The position numbers and the translations under genes are program-made. DNA of 39,098 nucleotides from the NCBI GenBank assembly GCA_902773895.1, contig CACYGB010000015.1:1-39098 (forward strand), given 5' to 3'. Of this stretch, positions 7,468 to 15,381 are shown in pieces. The stretch's first letter is position 1; the number at the start of each line of letters is the position of its first letter. The notes beneath the pieces were generated by a model. That model searched no databases. It was not told where the DNA came from and saw only the letters and a list, made by a program, of their open reading frames with translations. The DNA comes from an uncultured Eubacteriales bacterium. GTDB lineage: Bacteria > Bacillota > Clostridia > Christensenellales > Aristaeellaceae.

Positions 7468-9024
7468 TTACACCCTGATAAACCAGGGCAAGGTATCAAG
7501 CGTTGTGTGAACGGTGCAGCTGGTGAGGCCGTCATATTCTTTCCCGTCCATGCCGCGCCACCTTCCCGCTGGGAAGAGCACCTCGCGCGCGTCGGCGACT
7601 TTTTCGAGTACGGGCGCGGCCAGGAGATCGCTGCCGATCATATATTCGTCAAGGACGTTTTCAAAGCCGTGATGCGGGCATTCGTATTCCAGAGAGCGCA
7701 GGACCGATTCGCCCGTCCGCTGCGATTGACGCACGACCTTCATGATTTCCGGGAACAGCCGTTCATGCAGCTTGGCCGCTTCCAGGCACAGCTTCACATT
7801 TTCCGGTTTCAGCGCCAACCATGGGGCCCAGGAGAACTGCATCATCGGGAACAGCGCGGAACACTGTGCCATACGGACAAACAGCTCTTCATCCACGCTG
7901 AAGCCGGGCAGGAACCGGTAGCTCCATTCCCCGCCTCCAATCATATCAGGGCACAGGAAAGGAAAGCCCATCAGCCCCGCGTTGATCGCGCAGGGGATCA
8001 GGTCTTGCAGGCCGTTGCGCTCCCACTTATGATGCTTGTCCCGCAGCCGCTGGATGGTGTTCCTGCCGCCGCGGCCATAGGTATCCTTGAACTCGTGCCA
8101 TTCAAATTCCGCCCCAAATTCGTTCCAGGCGTTGTTGAGCTCTTGGGCGGTGATCTGTTTGTCTAACTGACCGTTGACCAGCAGAGAGGGAGAATAGCCT
8201 CTGACCGAACCCCCGTCAAACTTAAAGCCGTCTATGCCGTAATCGTCCATCAGGCGGCGCAGCTGCGTGCGCAAAAAGGCGCGGTTGTATTCATCCGTCA
8301 TGTCCAGCATGGCGCTGTATCCGTTCCACCAGGAAAAGATGGCGATTTCTCCGCTTTTTACGCGCAAATAGAGATGCTTTGCCGATTCAGGATCAGTTCC
8401 CTTTAAGGGCCGCAGGGAGCGTTCATAATCCGGCCCGTCGATGCTCACGTAGGGCACCACCCAAAGCAGCACCGTAAAGCCCCATGCGTGCAGCTGCTTT
8501 ACCATTTCGCCGGGATCCGGGAAACCGGCCCGGTCAAAGTCCCACACGCCGTAACGCTTCTGCCAGCCTTCATCGATGATGAACACTCCCGGCGTGAAGC
8601 CGTTTTCGATCCATTTGCGTGCGAAATCCAGCACGCCCTGCTGCGTCACGTAATACGTAAATTCCATCCAGGTGTTGAGCTGCGGATATTTGAAAAACTT
8701 TTCCGGCAGCTTGCGTCCGTCGCAGGGGAAATGGGCTTTCTGCGCGGCAAGGTAAGCGTCTTTCAGACAGCTTCCCGCTTTTACGATCTCTGGCCGGACG
8801 CCTTCAAAATCGAAAACGCCGTTCTGCACCGTCACAAGGAAGGGCTGATCGCTCCAGATATATCTGCCATGGCTGGATACAAACAGCGGCATGGATTGAT
8901 TCTCCGCGGAAGTGGAGCAGTCGATCAGGTTTTCCATGTAACAGTCGGTTTCTTTCAGCGGATAGGCGCGGCTCGCGCTGGCGCCGCCCCACCAAACTTC
9001 GCCTGCTTCAAAAGCGATCTTCAT
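7468..9024 (-). CDS. GH31 glycosidase, alpha-galactosidase/MYORG-like
   Basis: This 518-residue retaining alpha-glycosidase of family GH31 is closest in motifs to the branch containing bacterial alpha-galactosidases and MYORG. The (beta/alpha)8 barrel begins near residue 110 (YPQLNTWMEF). The probable nucleophile is D270 in GIDGFKFDGG and the probable acid/base is D360 in FLCPDMIGGG. DEGWQKRYG at 151-159 is another family hallmark. The protein is short for GH31, because the N-terminal beta-sandwich is cut to about 100 residues. No signal peptide is seen, so it is cytoplasmic. GGAGG is 11 bases before the ATG at 9024, and a consensus promoter lies at 9057-9085. It is divergent from the OYE-SDR-flavoprotein operon and appears to be a single gene. 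The sugar specificity is inferred from motif resemblance only. Confidence 0.85.
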   Translation of the reverse strand: MKIAFEAGEVWWGGASASRAYPLKETDCYMENLIDCSTSAENQSMPLFVSSHGRYIWSDQPFLVTVQNGVFDFEGVRPEIVKAGSCLKDAYLAAQKAHFPCDGRKLPEKFFKYPQLNTWMEFTYYVTQQGVLDFARKWIENGFTPGVFIIDEGWQKRYGVWDFDRAGFPDPGEMVKQLHAWGFTVLLWVVPYVSIDGPDYERSLRPLKGTDPESAKHLYLRVKSGEIAIFSWWNGYSAMLDMTDEYNRAFLRTQLRRLMDDYGIDGFKFDGGSVRGYSPSLLVNGQLDKQITAQELNNAWNEFGAEFEWHEFKDTYGRGGRNTIQRLRDKHHKWERNGLQDLIPCAINAGLMGFPFLCPDMIGGGEWSYRFLPGFSVDEELFVRMAQCSALFPMMQFSWAPWLALKPENVKLCLEAAKLHERLFPEIMKVVRQSQRTGESVLRSLEYECPHHGFENVLDEYMIGSDLLAAPVLEKVADAREVLFPAGRWRGMDGKEYDGLTSCTVHTTLDTLPWFIRV

Positions 9025-9056
9025 GAAATATCCGCCCTCCTGTTCAGCATAGGATC

Positions 9057-9085
9057 ATGGTATCAGCTATGGAGAAAAGTGTCAA
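9057..9085 (-). promoter_or_regulatory. strong promoter for the GH31 gene
   Basis: On the minus strand a perfect TTGACA (9080-9085), a 17-base spacer and TACCAT (9057-9062) are found. The -10 is preceded by TGA, giving an extended -10. It ends about 33 bases before the GH31 start. Confidence 0.75.
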
Positions 9086-9149
9086 ATAGGCCGGAAAAGC
9101 AGCCGGTCCGGCGAAAAATGTTAAAATGTTATGGTATTCATTTAAAAAA

Positions 9150-9178
9150 TTGCCTACCTTTTGCGCCGATTATATGGT
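9150..9178 (+). promoter_or_regulatory. probable promoter for the OYE-SDR-flavoprotein operon
   Basis: TTGCCT (9150-9155), 17 bases, TATGGT (9173-9178) lie 40 bases upstream of the ATG at 9219. The -10 matches only four of six consensus bases and lies within a repeated ATGGTAT motif, so this region may be regulated together with the GH31 promoter. Confidence 0.45.
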
Positions 9179-9218
9179 ATCATGAGGTACAGAAACAGAT
9201 AAAGGGATGGTGGTCGCC

Positions 9219-10520
9219 ATGACGCATACCGTCTTTCATTATCCCACCTTGGCAGACGCAAGCAAAGAAGCGGAAAAGTTAGGGGTTTTTCTGCCCTTGC
9301 GGCAGGATACCGCAGCCCTGTTTGCACCGCTCGCCATCGGGAATCACGCTGCTTCCAACCGCATCGCTTTCCAGCCCATGGAAGGCACCGACGGTACCTT
9401 GGACGGCGCGCCGGGAGAATGGACCCGCCGCCGCTATCTGCGCTTTGCCCAAGGCGGGCCGGGGCTCATTTGGTTTGAGGCTGTGGCCACCGTGCCCGAA
9501 GCCCAGGCCTCCGCCCATCAGCTGCGCATCACGGAAGAAAACTTAGACAATTACAAAAAGCTGCTCGATGAAGTGCGGGAAACATCCCTCAAGGAAAACA
9601 GCTATGCGCCGCTGATCGTGATGCAGGCCACCCATTCAGGGCGCTATTCCAAGCCTCACGGTTATCCCGAGCCGCTGATCGCCTATCACTGCCCGCCCCT
9701 GGAGGACATGCCCCTGCCGGACGACCGCATCGTATCGGATGACGATTTGCAGCGGTATGAGGAAGCCTACGCCCGGGCGGCGAAGCTGTGCCAGGAGGCT
9801 GGCTTTGACGGCATGGACGTGAAATGCTGCCACCGGTATTTAGCCTGCGAGCTGCTGTCCGCTTATACCCGGCCCGGCCCTTACGGCGGAAGCTATGAAA
9901 ACCGCACGCGATTTCTCAAAAACTGCTACCGGGCGGCGCAGTCCACCGTCACCCGGGAAGGCTTTTTCCTCACCAGCCGCATGAACGTATACGACGGTTT
10001 CCCCTACCCCTGGGGCTTCGGCGTGAACGAAAAGGACGGCCTCAAGCCCGACCTAACCGAACCCATCCGGCTCATCGGAGAGCTCAAAGCGGAATTTAAC
10101 ATCCCCGTTCTCAACGTGACCATGGGCAATCCCTACAAAAACCCCCATGTGAACCGGCCCTACGACCGCGGCAATTATGTGCCGGACGAGCATCCCCTGG
10201 AAGGGGAAAGCCGCATGATGGCGGGCGTCAGTGAGATTCAGCATGCCCTGCCGGATGTGCCGGTGATCGGCAGCGCCTTTTCCTATCTCCGGCAATGGGC
10301 GGGCAACTTGGCCGCTGGGATGGTGGCGGATGGGCATTGCGCCATGGCGGGGTTTGGCCGCATGGCCTTCGCCTACCCCGATTTCATTCATGATTTGAAA
10401 GAAAAAGGCATGATGGACCCCAAAAAAGTCTGCGTCACCTGCGGCGGGTGCGCCGCCCTGCTGCGGGCCGGCACGCCCGCGGGCTGCGTGGTGCGGGACA
10501 GGGAGGCGTACAAGCCGTGA
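9219..10520 (+). CDS. Old Yellow Enzyme-family flavin oxidoreductase with C-terminal Fe-S cysteines
   Basis: This FMN-dependent ene-reductase-type TIM barrel of 433 residues probably reduces an activated C=C bond or otherwise transfers hydride. Family motifs are ATHSGRYSKP (137-146), HRYLACELLSAYTRP (205-219) and GPYGGSYENRTRF (220-232). The C-terminus carries C405, C408, C411 and C423 (C-x2-C-x2-C-x11-C), close to the [4Fe-4S] ligand pattern of 2,4-dienoyl-CoA reductase and trimethylamine dehydrogenase. The protein ends ten residues later, so the FAD/NAD domains of those enzymes are absent and electrons must come from a partner. I chose ATG 9219 because the ATG at 9207 lies on the Shine-Dalgarno sequence. 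Its stop overlaps the GTG start of the SDR gene. Substrate unknown. Confidence 0.87.
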   Translation: MTHTVFHYPTLADASKEAEKLGVFLPLRQDTAALFAPLAIGNHAASNRIAFQPMEGTDGTLDGAPGEWTRRRYLRFAQGGPGLIWFEAVATVPEAQASAHQLRITEENLDNYKKLLDEVRETSLKENSYAPLIVMQATHSGRYSKPHGYPEPLIAYHCPPLEDMPLPDDRIVSDDDLQRYEEAYARAAKLCQEAGFDGMDVKCCHRYLACELLSAYTRPGPYGGSYENRTRFLKNCYRAAQSTVTREGFFLTSRMNVYDGFPYPWGFGVNEKDGLKPDLTEPIRLIGELKAEFNIPVLNVTMGNPYKNPHVNRPYDRGNYVPDEHPLEGESRMMAGVSEIQHALPDVPVIGSAFSYLRQWAGNLAAGMVADGHCAMAGFGRMAFAYPDFIHDLKEKGMMDPKKVCVTCGGCAALLRAGTPAGCVVRDREAYKP

Positions 10521-11263
10521 AAACAGCGTTCGTGACCGGCTCCAGCCGGGGCATAGGCCGGGGCATCGCCGATCTGCTCACCAAGGAAGGGTGGACGGTG
10601 GTCTATTCCGGCACAAAAAAGGAACGTCCCCTTGACCAGCCCGATTCCATTGATTATTTCCCCTGCGACATTTCCAAAACGGAGGACCGCCAAGCTGCCG
10701 TTCAATATGTGGCAAGTCATTACGGGCGGTTCGATTTGCTGGTGAATAACGCCGGGGTAGCGCCCCTGGAACGCCGGGACCTGCTGGACATGACGGAGGA
10801 AAGCTTTGACCGGGTGGTGGGCATCAACCTGAAAGGCACCCTGTTCATGACCCAGCTGGCCGCCCGGGAAATGCTGCGGGAAAAGGAAGCGGGAATCAAG
10901 GACTGGGGTCCCCACATCGTGAATATCGGCAGCATGAGCGCCTATACTTCCAGTATCTCCCGGGGAGAATACTGCGTGAGCAAAGCGGGCGTGGGCATGG
11001 TGACCATGCTGTTCGCCGACAGGCTTGCGAAGGAAGGCATCCCCGTGTTTGAAGTGCGCCCCGGCATCATCGATACGGACATGACCAAAGTAGTGCACGA
11101 AAAATACCAGCGGCTCATCGACGGGGGGCTTTTGCCCGTTCCGCGCTTCGGAAAACCTCTGGACGTTGCCAAAATGGTGCTGGCCTGCGCCCAAGGGCTG
11201 CTGGATTATTCGGCGGGCCAGGTGCTCAACGCGGATGGCGGTTTTTCCCTGCAGCGACTTTGA
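10517..11263 (+). CDS. short-chain dehydrogenase/reductase (classical SDR)
   Basis: This 248-residue NAD(P)-dependent alcohol/ketone oxidoreductase has a Rossmann fold. It shows the cofactor motif TGSSRGIG (7-14), NNAG (77-80), and the catalytic set S139, Y152 and K156 (EYCVSK). The GTG start at 10517 overlaps the TGA of the upstream OYE-like gene (GTGA), and GGGAGG lies about a dozen bases upstream, so the two are translationally coupled. The flavoprotein gene follows after 19 bases. The tight coupling suggests that the SDR acts on the same substrate as the two flavoproteins. Members of this broad class act on sugars, steroids, fatty acyl intermediates and flavonoids, so sequence alone does not fix the substrate. 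Confidence 0.93.
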   Translation: MKTAFVTGSSRGIGRGIADLLTKEGWTVVYSGTKKERPLDQPDSIDYFPCDISKTEDRQAAVQYVASHYGRFDLLVNNAGVAPLERRDLLDMTEESFDRVVGINLKGTLFMTQLAAREMLREKEAGIKDWGPHIVNIGSMSAYTSSISRGEYCVSKAGVGMVTMLFADRLAKEGIPVFEVRPGIIDTDMTKVVHEKYQRLIDGGLLPVPRFGKPLDVAKMVLACAQGLLDYSAGQVLNADGGFSLQRL

Positions 11264-11282
11264 TGAAAAGGAGATGCCCTTC

Positions 11283-13016
11283 GTGCGTGAAATCACCGTT
11301 CGCACAGTCGTTATCGGTTCAGGCTGCGCGGGACTGAACGCGGCGGACACCCTGGCCGCCTTAGGGGAAGAAAGCCTGCTGCTGGTCACTGAGGACATGA
11401 ACGCCGGCACCTCCCGCAACACGGGCAGCGACAAGCAGACCTATTACAAGCTGTCCCTTTCCGGGGACGAGGGGGACAGCATTGGCGCGCTGGCCCGGGA
11501 TTTGTGCGGCCCTGACGTGAACGGGGACACCGCCCTGTGCGAAGCCGCGGCCTCCGCGCCCAGCTTTTTCAAGCTCTGTGCCTTAGGCGTGCCCTTCCCT
11601 ACCAACGAATACGGCGAATATGTGGGCTATCAGACCGATCACGACACCCGCCGCCGGGCCACCTCCGCAGGCCCCCTGACCAGCAAATTCATGACGGAAG
11701 CCCTGGAAAAATCCGTCCTTGCCCGGAAAGTGCCCATCCTGAATCACGCTTTGGCCGCAAGGATCGTGAAAGACGACCGGGGCGTGGCGGCGCTGGACGT
11801 GTATTTGACCGGGGAAAAGGAATTACTGCGCGTCCGCTGCGCCAACATCGTGCTGTGTACCGGCGGTCCCGCCCACATTTACCGGGACCGGGTGTACCCT
11901 GAAAACCAGCACGGCATGAGCGGCCTGGCTTTCGCGGCGGGCGCGGAAGGGGCGAACCTGGACTGCTGGCAGTATGGGCTGGCTTCCGTTTCCTTCCGCT
12001 GGAACGTCAGCGGCAGCTATCAGCAGGCCCTGCCCCGGTATGTATCGGTGGATGAAAATGGCATCGAAAGGGACTTCCTCTCCGACGCCTTGGGCGACAG
12101 GAAAGCCATGGCTTTCACCTTCCTCAAAGGCTATCAATGGCCCTTTGACGAAAGCAAGGTGCCAGGCTCCAGTGAGGTAGATATCCTGGTCAAGCGGGAA
12201 AACGATTTGGGCCGCAGGGTCTATTTGGATTATGTACACAATCCCCAAGGATATAACGAAGAAAACATGTCCCCGGAAGCGCTGAACTATCTGCGAAGCT
12301 GCGGCGCGCTCAAGGCTACGCCCATCGAACGGCTGCGGGCCATGAACGAACCGGCCATCGCCCTGTATGCAAGTCATGGCATCCGTTTGGATGAAGCGCC
12401 TTTGGAGATCCGGGTCTGCGCCCAGCACCACAACGGCGGCGTGGCGGTGGACGCAAACTGGCAAACCTGCGTACCCGGCCTGTACGTGTGCGGGGAAGCG
12501 GCGGGCACCTTCGGAAGGAAGCGGCCCGGCGGCTCGGCCCTCAATTCCACCCAGGCAGGTTCCCTGCGGGCGGCGCAGCATATCAGGAGAAATGGAAGAA
12601 CGGTCTCTTCACAGCCGCTGCCGGAAGAAGACTGGCCGCTGCCGGAAGAAGGGAAACGCCCGGCGGCCTATTATCAGGAATGTATGACGCGCTGCGCCGC
12701 GTTCCTTCGGGACGAAGAGGCCATGGAAAAACTGCTGTCTGAAATCACCGACGCGCTGCAAAACGTAAGCGCCGCCGGATCCAAGGACGAAGACCTGATT
12801 CACCGACTGCTGCTTCGGGACATCCTGATCACCCAAAGGGAAGTGCTGTCCGCCATGCTGTACGCAAAGGGCGAGCAGGGCACGCCCCCTGGCGTGCTCA
12901 TGACACGAAATGGGATTTCCCGCCGGGAACCCGCCCGGCCCCTGCCGGAAAGGGATCAATGGTTTGAACGGGTGTGGAAGAAGTACCGGGAGGAGCAGGC
13001 CGTTACCAACCGGTGA
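11283..13016 (+). CDS. FAD-dependent SdhA/fumarate-reductase-like flavoprotein
   Basis: This 577-residue protein belongs to the FAD-binding family of succinate dehydrogenase, fumarate reductase and L-aspartate oxidase. The dinucleotide-binding motif VVIGSGCAGLNAA begins at residue 9, with G12, G14 and G17. The conserved late region includes CAQHHNGGVAVD and the FAD-contacting GLYVCGEAAG. No FMN-binding, heme or Fe-S partner domain is present and there is no signal peptide, so it is a soluble single-chain reductase or oxidase. The start is GTG 11283 with AAGGAG nine bases upstream. An in-frame ATG at 11274 overlaps that Shine-Dalgarno. It is the third gene of the OYE-SDR operon, and its 3' end overlaps the convergent esterase gene by 14 bases. 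Substrate unknown. Confidence 0.87.
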   Translation: MREITVRTVVIGSGCAGLNAADTLAALGEESLLLVTEDMNAGTSRNTGSDKQTYYKLSLSGDEGDSIGALARDLCGPDVNGDTALCEAAASAPSFFKLCALGVPFPTNEYGEYVGYQTDHDTRRRATSAGPLTSKFMTEALEKSVLARKVPILNHALAARIVKDDRGVAALDVYLTGEKELLRVRCANIVLCTGGPAHIYRDRVYPENQHGMSGLAFAAGAEGANLDCWQYGLASVSFRWNVSGSYQQALPRYVSVDENGIERDFLSDALGDRKAMAFTFLKGYQWPFDESKVPGSSEVDILVKRENDLGRRVYLDYVHNPQGYNEENMSPEALNYLRSCGALKATPIERLRAMNEPAIALYASHGIRLDEAPLEIRVCAQHHNGGVAVDANWQTCVPGLYVCGEAAGTFGRKRPGGSALNSTQAGSLRAAQHIRRNGRTVSSQPLPEEDWPLPEEGKRPAAYYQECMTRCAAFLRDEEAMEKLLSEITDALQNVSAAGSKDEDLIHRLLLRDILITQREVLSAMLYAKGEQGTPPGVLMTRNGISRREPARPLPERDQWFERVWKKYREEQAVTNR

Positions 13017-14007
13017 CGGCATGGAAAGCGGGCCAAGCCAGATTGGCGTAATACCGGTGCCCTTCCAGTCCGGCGATGAGGCGGCAGCGATCCAAAGCGG
13101 ACAGCCGCGCGTAAACTTGCTCCGTGAAAACGAACTGTTCCCGCGCTTCCTTCAGCGGGAAGGAAGTATCCTTTTCCCCGGCAATGACGATCAGCGGACG
13201 GGGCGCGATCAGAGCGCAGAGGTCGCCCATGTCAAATTCGCGGGCAATGCCGGGGATGTAATTGCAGAAGCAATGAGCGCTGACGCCGATGGAGGCGTAA
13301 AACGAGGTAAAGGCGCAGCTGGGCATGCAGGCCCCAATGCGCTCATCCACCGCCGCGGCGTAAATGCTGGCCGTTCCGCCACCCGAATTGCCCGTAATGG
13401 CAATCCGTTCCCCGTCCACGGAAAACGCGCCGGAGCGCAGAAAATCAATGGCGCACTGAACATCATGCACCCGTTCGCCGATGAGCGTGCGCCCCAGCAA
13501 AAGCGCCGTGGACGCGGGCAGCCGGCATTGGGGGCCCTCCGGCCCGCCACCGCATTCCCCGAAGCCCCGCTGTTCGATGGTCAGCGCCGCGAAGCCGTTC
13601 CGGACGGCTTGGAGGGCGTAATCCCGGTCTCCCGCGATATCCTCCTCGTCTCCCGGATAATGGGGCCGTCCCAGGGAAATGTGCATGCCCGTGGAATGCC
13701 CCTGCAGGCAGATCACCACCGGCGGATGGGACACCCCTTTGGGAAGCAGCAGGTGCATGAGGCTTTCATACCCCGGCTCGGTGGGAAGGGAAAGGCGAAA
13801 CTCCTCCCAATCCTTTTCCTCACGGCGGTCAAGCACGCGGGCGTCCCGCTTTTCTGCGGGAATCAGTTTGAGTCCAAGCAGCTGGATCAGCGTCCGCCGC
13901 GCCTCCTGCCGCCATTCCGCCGGGGATGCGTCCTCTCGATAGCGGCAGTGGGGAGAAACGCCGCGCAGAAGGGATTCATGCAGGGCTTGGGGATCGTGAA
14001 CGTTCAC
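13003..14007 (-). CDS. alpha/beta hydrolase, probable carbohydrate esterase
   Basis: This 334-residue alpha/beta hydrolase resembles the acetyl-xylan-esterase/dienelactone-hydrolase-like group. The nucleophile elbow GNSGGG places S208, and the likely triad partners are D280 (AGEKD) and H317 (LEGHRYY). The oxyanion region CLQGHSTGMH is near 100-109. No signal peptide is seen, so it would deacylate imported substrates. It starts with GTG at 14007, with AAAGGAAG eight bases upstream. The gene is convergent with the SdhA-like flavoprotein gene and divergent from GH28 across only 61 bases, so esterase and GH28 may be co-regulated. Removal of acetyl or similar groups from pectin-type oligosaccharides is a reasonable guess. 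Confidence 0.82.
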   Translation of the reverse strand: MNVHDPQALHESLLRGVSPHCRYREDASPAEWRQEARRTLIQLLGLKLIPAEKRDARVLDRREEKDWEEFRLSLPTEPGYESLMHLLLPKGVSHPPVVICLQGHSTGMHISLGRPHYPGDEEDIAGDRDYALQAVRNGFAALTIEQRGFGECGGGPEGPQCRLPASTALLLGRTLIGERVHDVQCAIDFLRSGAFSVDGERIAITGNSGGGTASIYAAAVDERIGACMPSCAFTSFYASIGVSAHCFCNYIPGIAREFDMGDLCALIAPRPLIVIAGEKDTSFPLKEAREQFVFTEQVYARLSALDRCRLIAGLEGHRYYANLAWPAFHAVTGW

Positions 14008-14068
14008 GGAAATCGCTTCCTTTCAGTCAGTATATCCTGTCGCGGGGCAGGAAAAAGGAGGAACGAAT

Positions 14069-15331
14069 ATGGGGTTTTTTACGCCGTTTGAAATGCCCAC
14101 CGGGGCGGCGATCCCCGCCCGGCAGGTGAGCGTGGCCGATTTCGGCGCGGTGCCCGGCGGCCAGGTGAACAACACCCGCGCTTTTGCGGCGGCCATTGAC
14201 CACCTCGCCGCCTTAGGCGGAGGACGGGTGGAGATCCCCGGCGGCAAGTGGCTCACCGGGCCCATCCATTTGAAAAGCGGCATTGAGCTGCACACCCAGC
14301 CGGACACGGAGGTGCTTTTCAGCACGGAGCGGGCGGATTATCTGCCCCCAGTGCCCACCCTGTTTGAGGGCGTGCGCTGCTATACCTATTCCGCCCAGCT
14401 GTACGCCTATCAGTGCCATGATATCGCCGTGACCGGCCAAGGCACCTTCAACGGCCAAGGCTTCGTTTGGTGGTATTTGGCCCTGAACCGCGCCGGGGTG
14501 GAGGCGCTGTATCAGGCGGGAGAAGAGCAGACGCCGCTGAAGGATCGGGTCTACGCAGACGACGAATTGCTGCTGCGTCCCGGCCTCCTGCATTTCGTGG
14601 ACTGCGAAAACGTGACCATCGACGGCCCAACGTTCACCATGAGCCCCTTCTGGACGGTGCATCCAACCTGGTGCAGGAACATCATCGTGCGCGATATCAA
14701 GGTAAAAAACCCTTGGGATCATGCACCGAATACAGACGCCTGCAATTTGGAGGGCTGCCGCCGGGGGCTGGTGGACGGTGTATTCGCCGACACCGGCGAT
14801 GACGCGGTTTGCCTCAAATCCGGCCGGAACCGGGACGGGAGGGAAGCCGCCCGCCCCTGCGAAAATATCGTGGTGCGCCATATCACAGCCGACCGGTGCC
14901 ACGGCGGCATCACCATCGGCTCGGAAACCAGCGGCGGCATCCGCAATATCCTGGTGGAGGACTGCGAGTTCCGCAACAGCCTCATCGGCATCTGGATCAA
15001 AACCTCCCATGAGCGGGGCAACGTGATCGAAAATATCGAATATCACCGCGTCCGCATCAAGAACGTGCGGGATTACGCCGTGTGCGTCACCATGGGGTAT
15101 TACGTGGACGGCAACCAAGCGGGGCCCCAGCCCAACATGCCCAAGATCCGGCGCGTGCTGGTGGATGGGCTTTCCTGCGAGCATGCCGGAACGGCCATCC
15201 AGATCGACGGGGTGGAAGGCTATCCCATCTCGGACGTATGCTTAAAGCACATCACATGCCGCAGCGGCCACAATGCAGATATCCGGGCCGTGGAGAATCT
15301 GAGCATGGAAGCCCTTTCTTTTCCGACATGA
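14069..15331 (+). CDS. GH28 (polygalacturonase-family) glycoside hydrolase, cytoplasmic
   Basis: This 420-residue parallel beta-helix enzyme of GH28 inverts alpha-galacturonic or related linkages in pectin. Recognisable catalytic residues are the NTD motif (221-223), GDD (243-245, with D244 and D245) and CHGG (H278). The motif that binds the substrate carboxylate, usually RIK, reads WIK (309-311), so the usual arginine is missing. There is no signal peptide, unlike most secreted polygalacturonases, which fits an exo-acting intracellular enzyme for imported oligomers. AAAAGGAGG precedes the ATG at 14069. A strong terminator follows the stop by 16 bases. Alternatives within GH28 include rhamnogalacturonan-, xylogalacturonan- or rhamnosyl-specific activities. 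Confidence 0.9.
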   Translation: MGFFTPFEMPTGAAIPARQVSVADFGAVPGGQVNNTRAFAAAIDHLAALGGGRVEIPGGKWLTGPIHLKSGIELHTQPDTEVLFSTERADYLPPVPTLFEGVRCYTYSAQLYAYQCHDIAVTGQGTFNGQGFVWWYLALNRAGVEALYQAGEEQTPLKDRVYADDELLLRPGLLHFVDCENVTIDGPTFTMSPFWTVHPTWCRNIIVRDIKVKNPWDHAPNTDACNLEGCRRGLVDGVFADTGDDAVCLKSGRNRDGREAARPCENIVVRHITADRCHGGITIGSETSGGIRNILVEDCEFRNSLIGIWIKTSHERGNVIENIEYHRVRIKNVRDYAVCVTMGYYVDGNQAGPQPNMPKIRRVLVDGLSCEHAGTAIQIDGVEGYPISDVCLKHITCRSGHNADIRAVENLSMEALSFPT

Positions 15332-15347
15332 CCCTATAAATTCGATA

Positions 15348-15381
15348 GCGGGACAGATGAAACTGTCCCGCCTTTTTGTTT
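15348..15381 (+). terminator. Rho-independent terminator after GH28
   Basis: A perfect nine-base-pair stem, GCGGGACAG (15348-15356) and CTGTCCCGC (15363-15371), with a six-base loop is followed by CTTTTTGTTT. It ends the plus-strand GH28 transcript. It also lies just beyond the stop of the convergent Gfo/Idh gene, whose strand lacks an equally good T tract. Confidence 0.9.

Noticed and set aside
9219..13016. Assignment of the trio as equol (daidzein) biosynthesis genes
   Set aside because: The families match, but the OYE-like protein lacks the C-terminal domain of daidzein reductase. No racemase gene is present and the neighbours are glycosidases. Only an analogy is justified.
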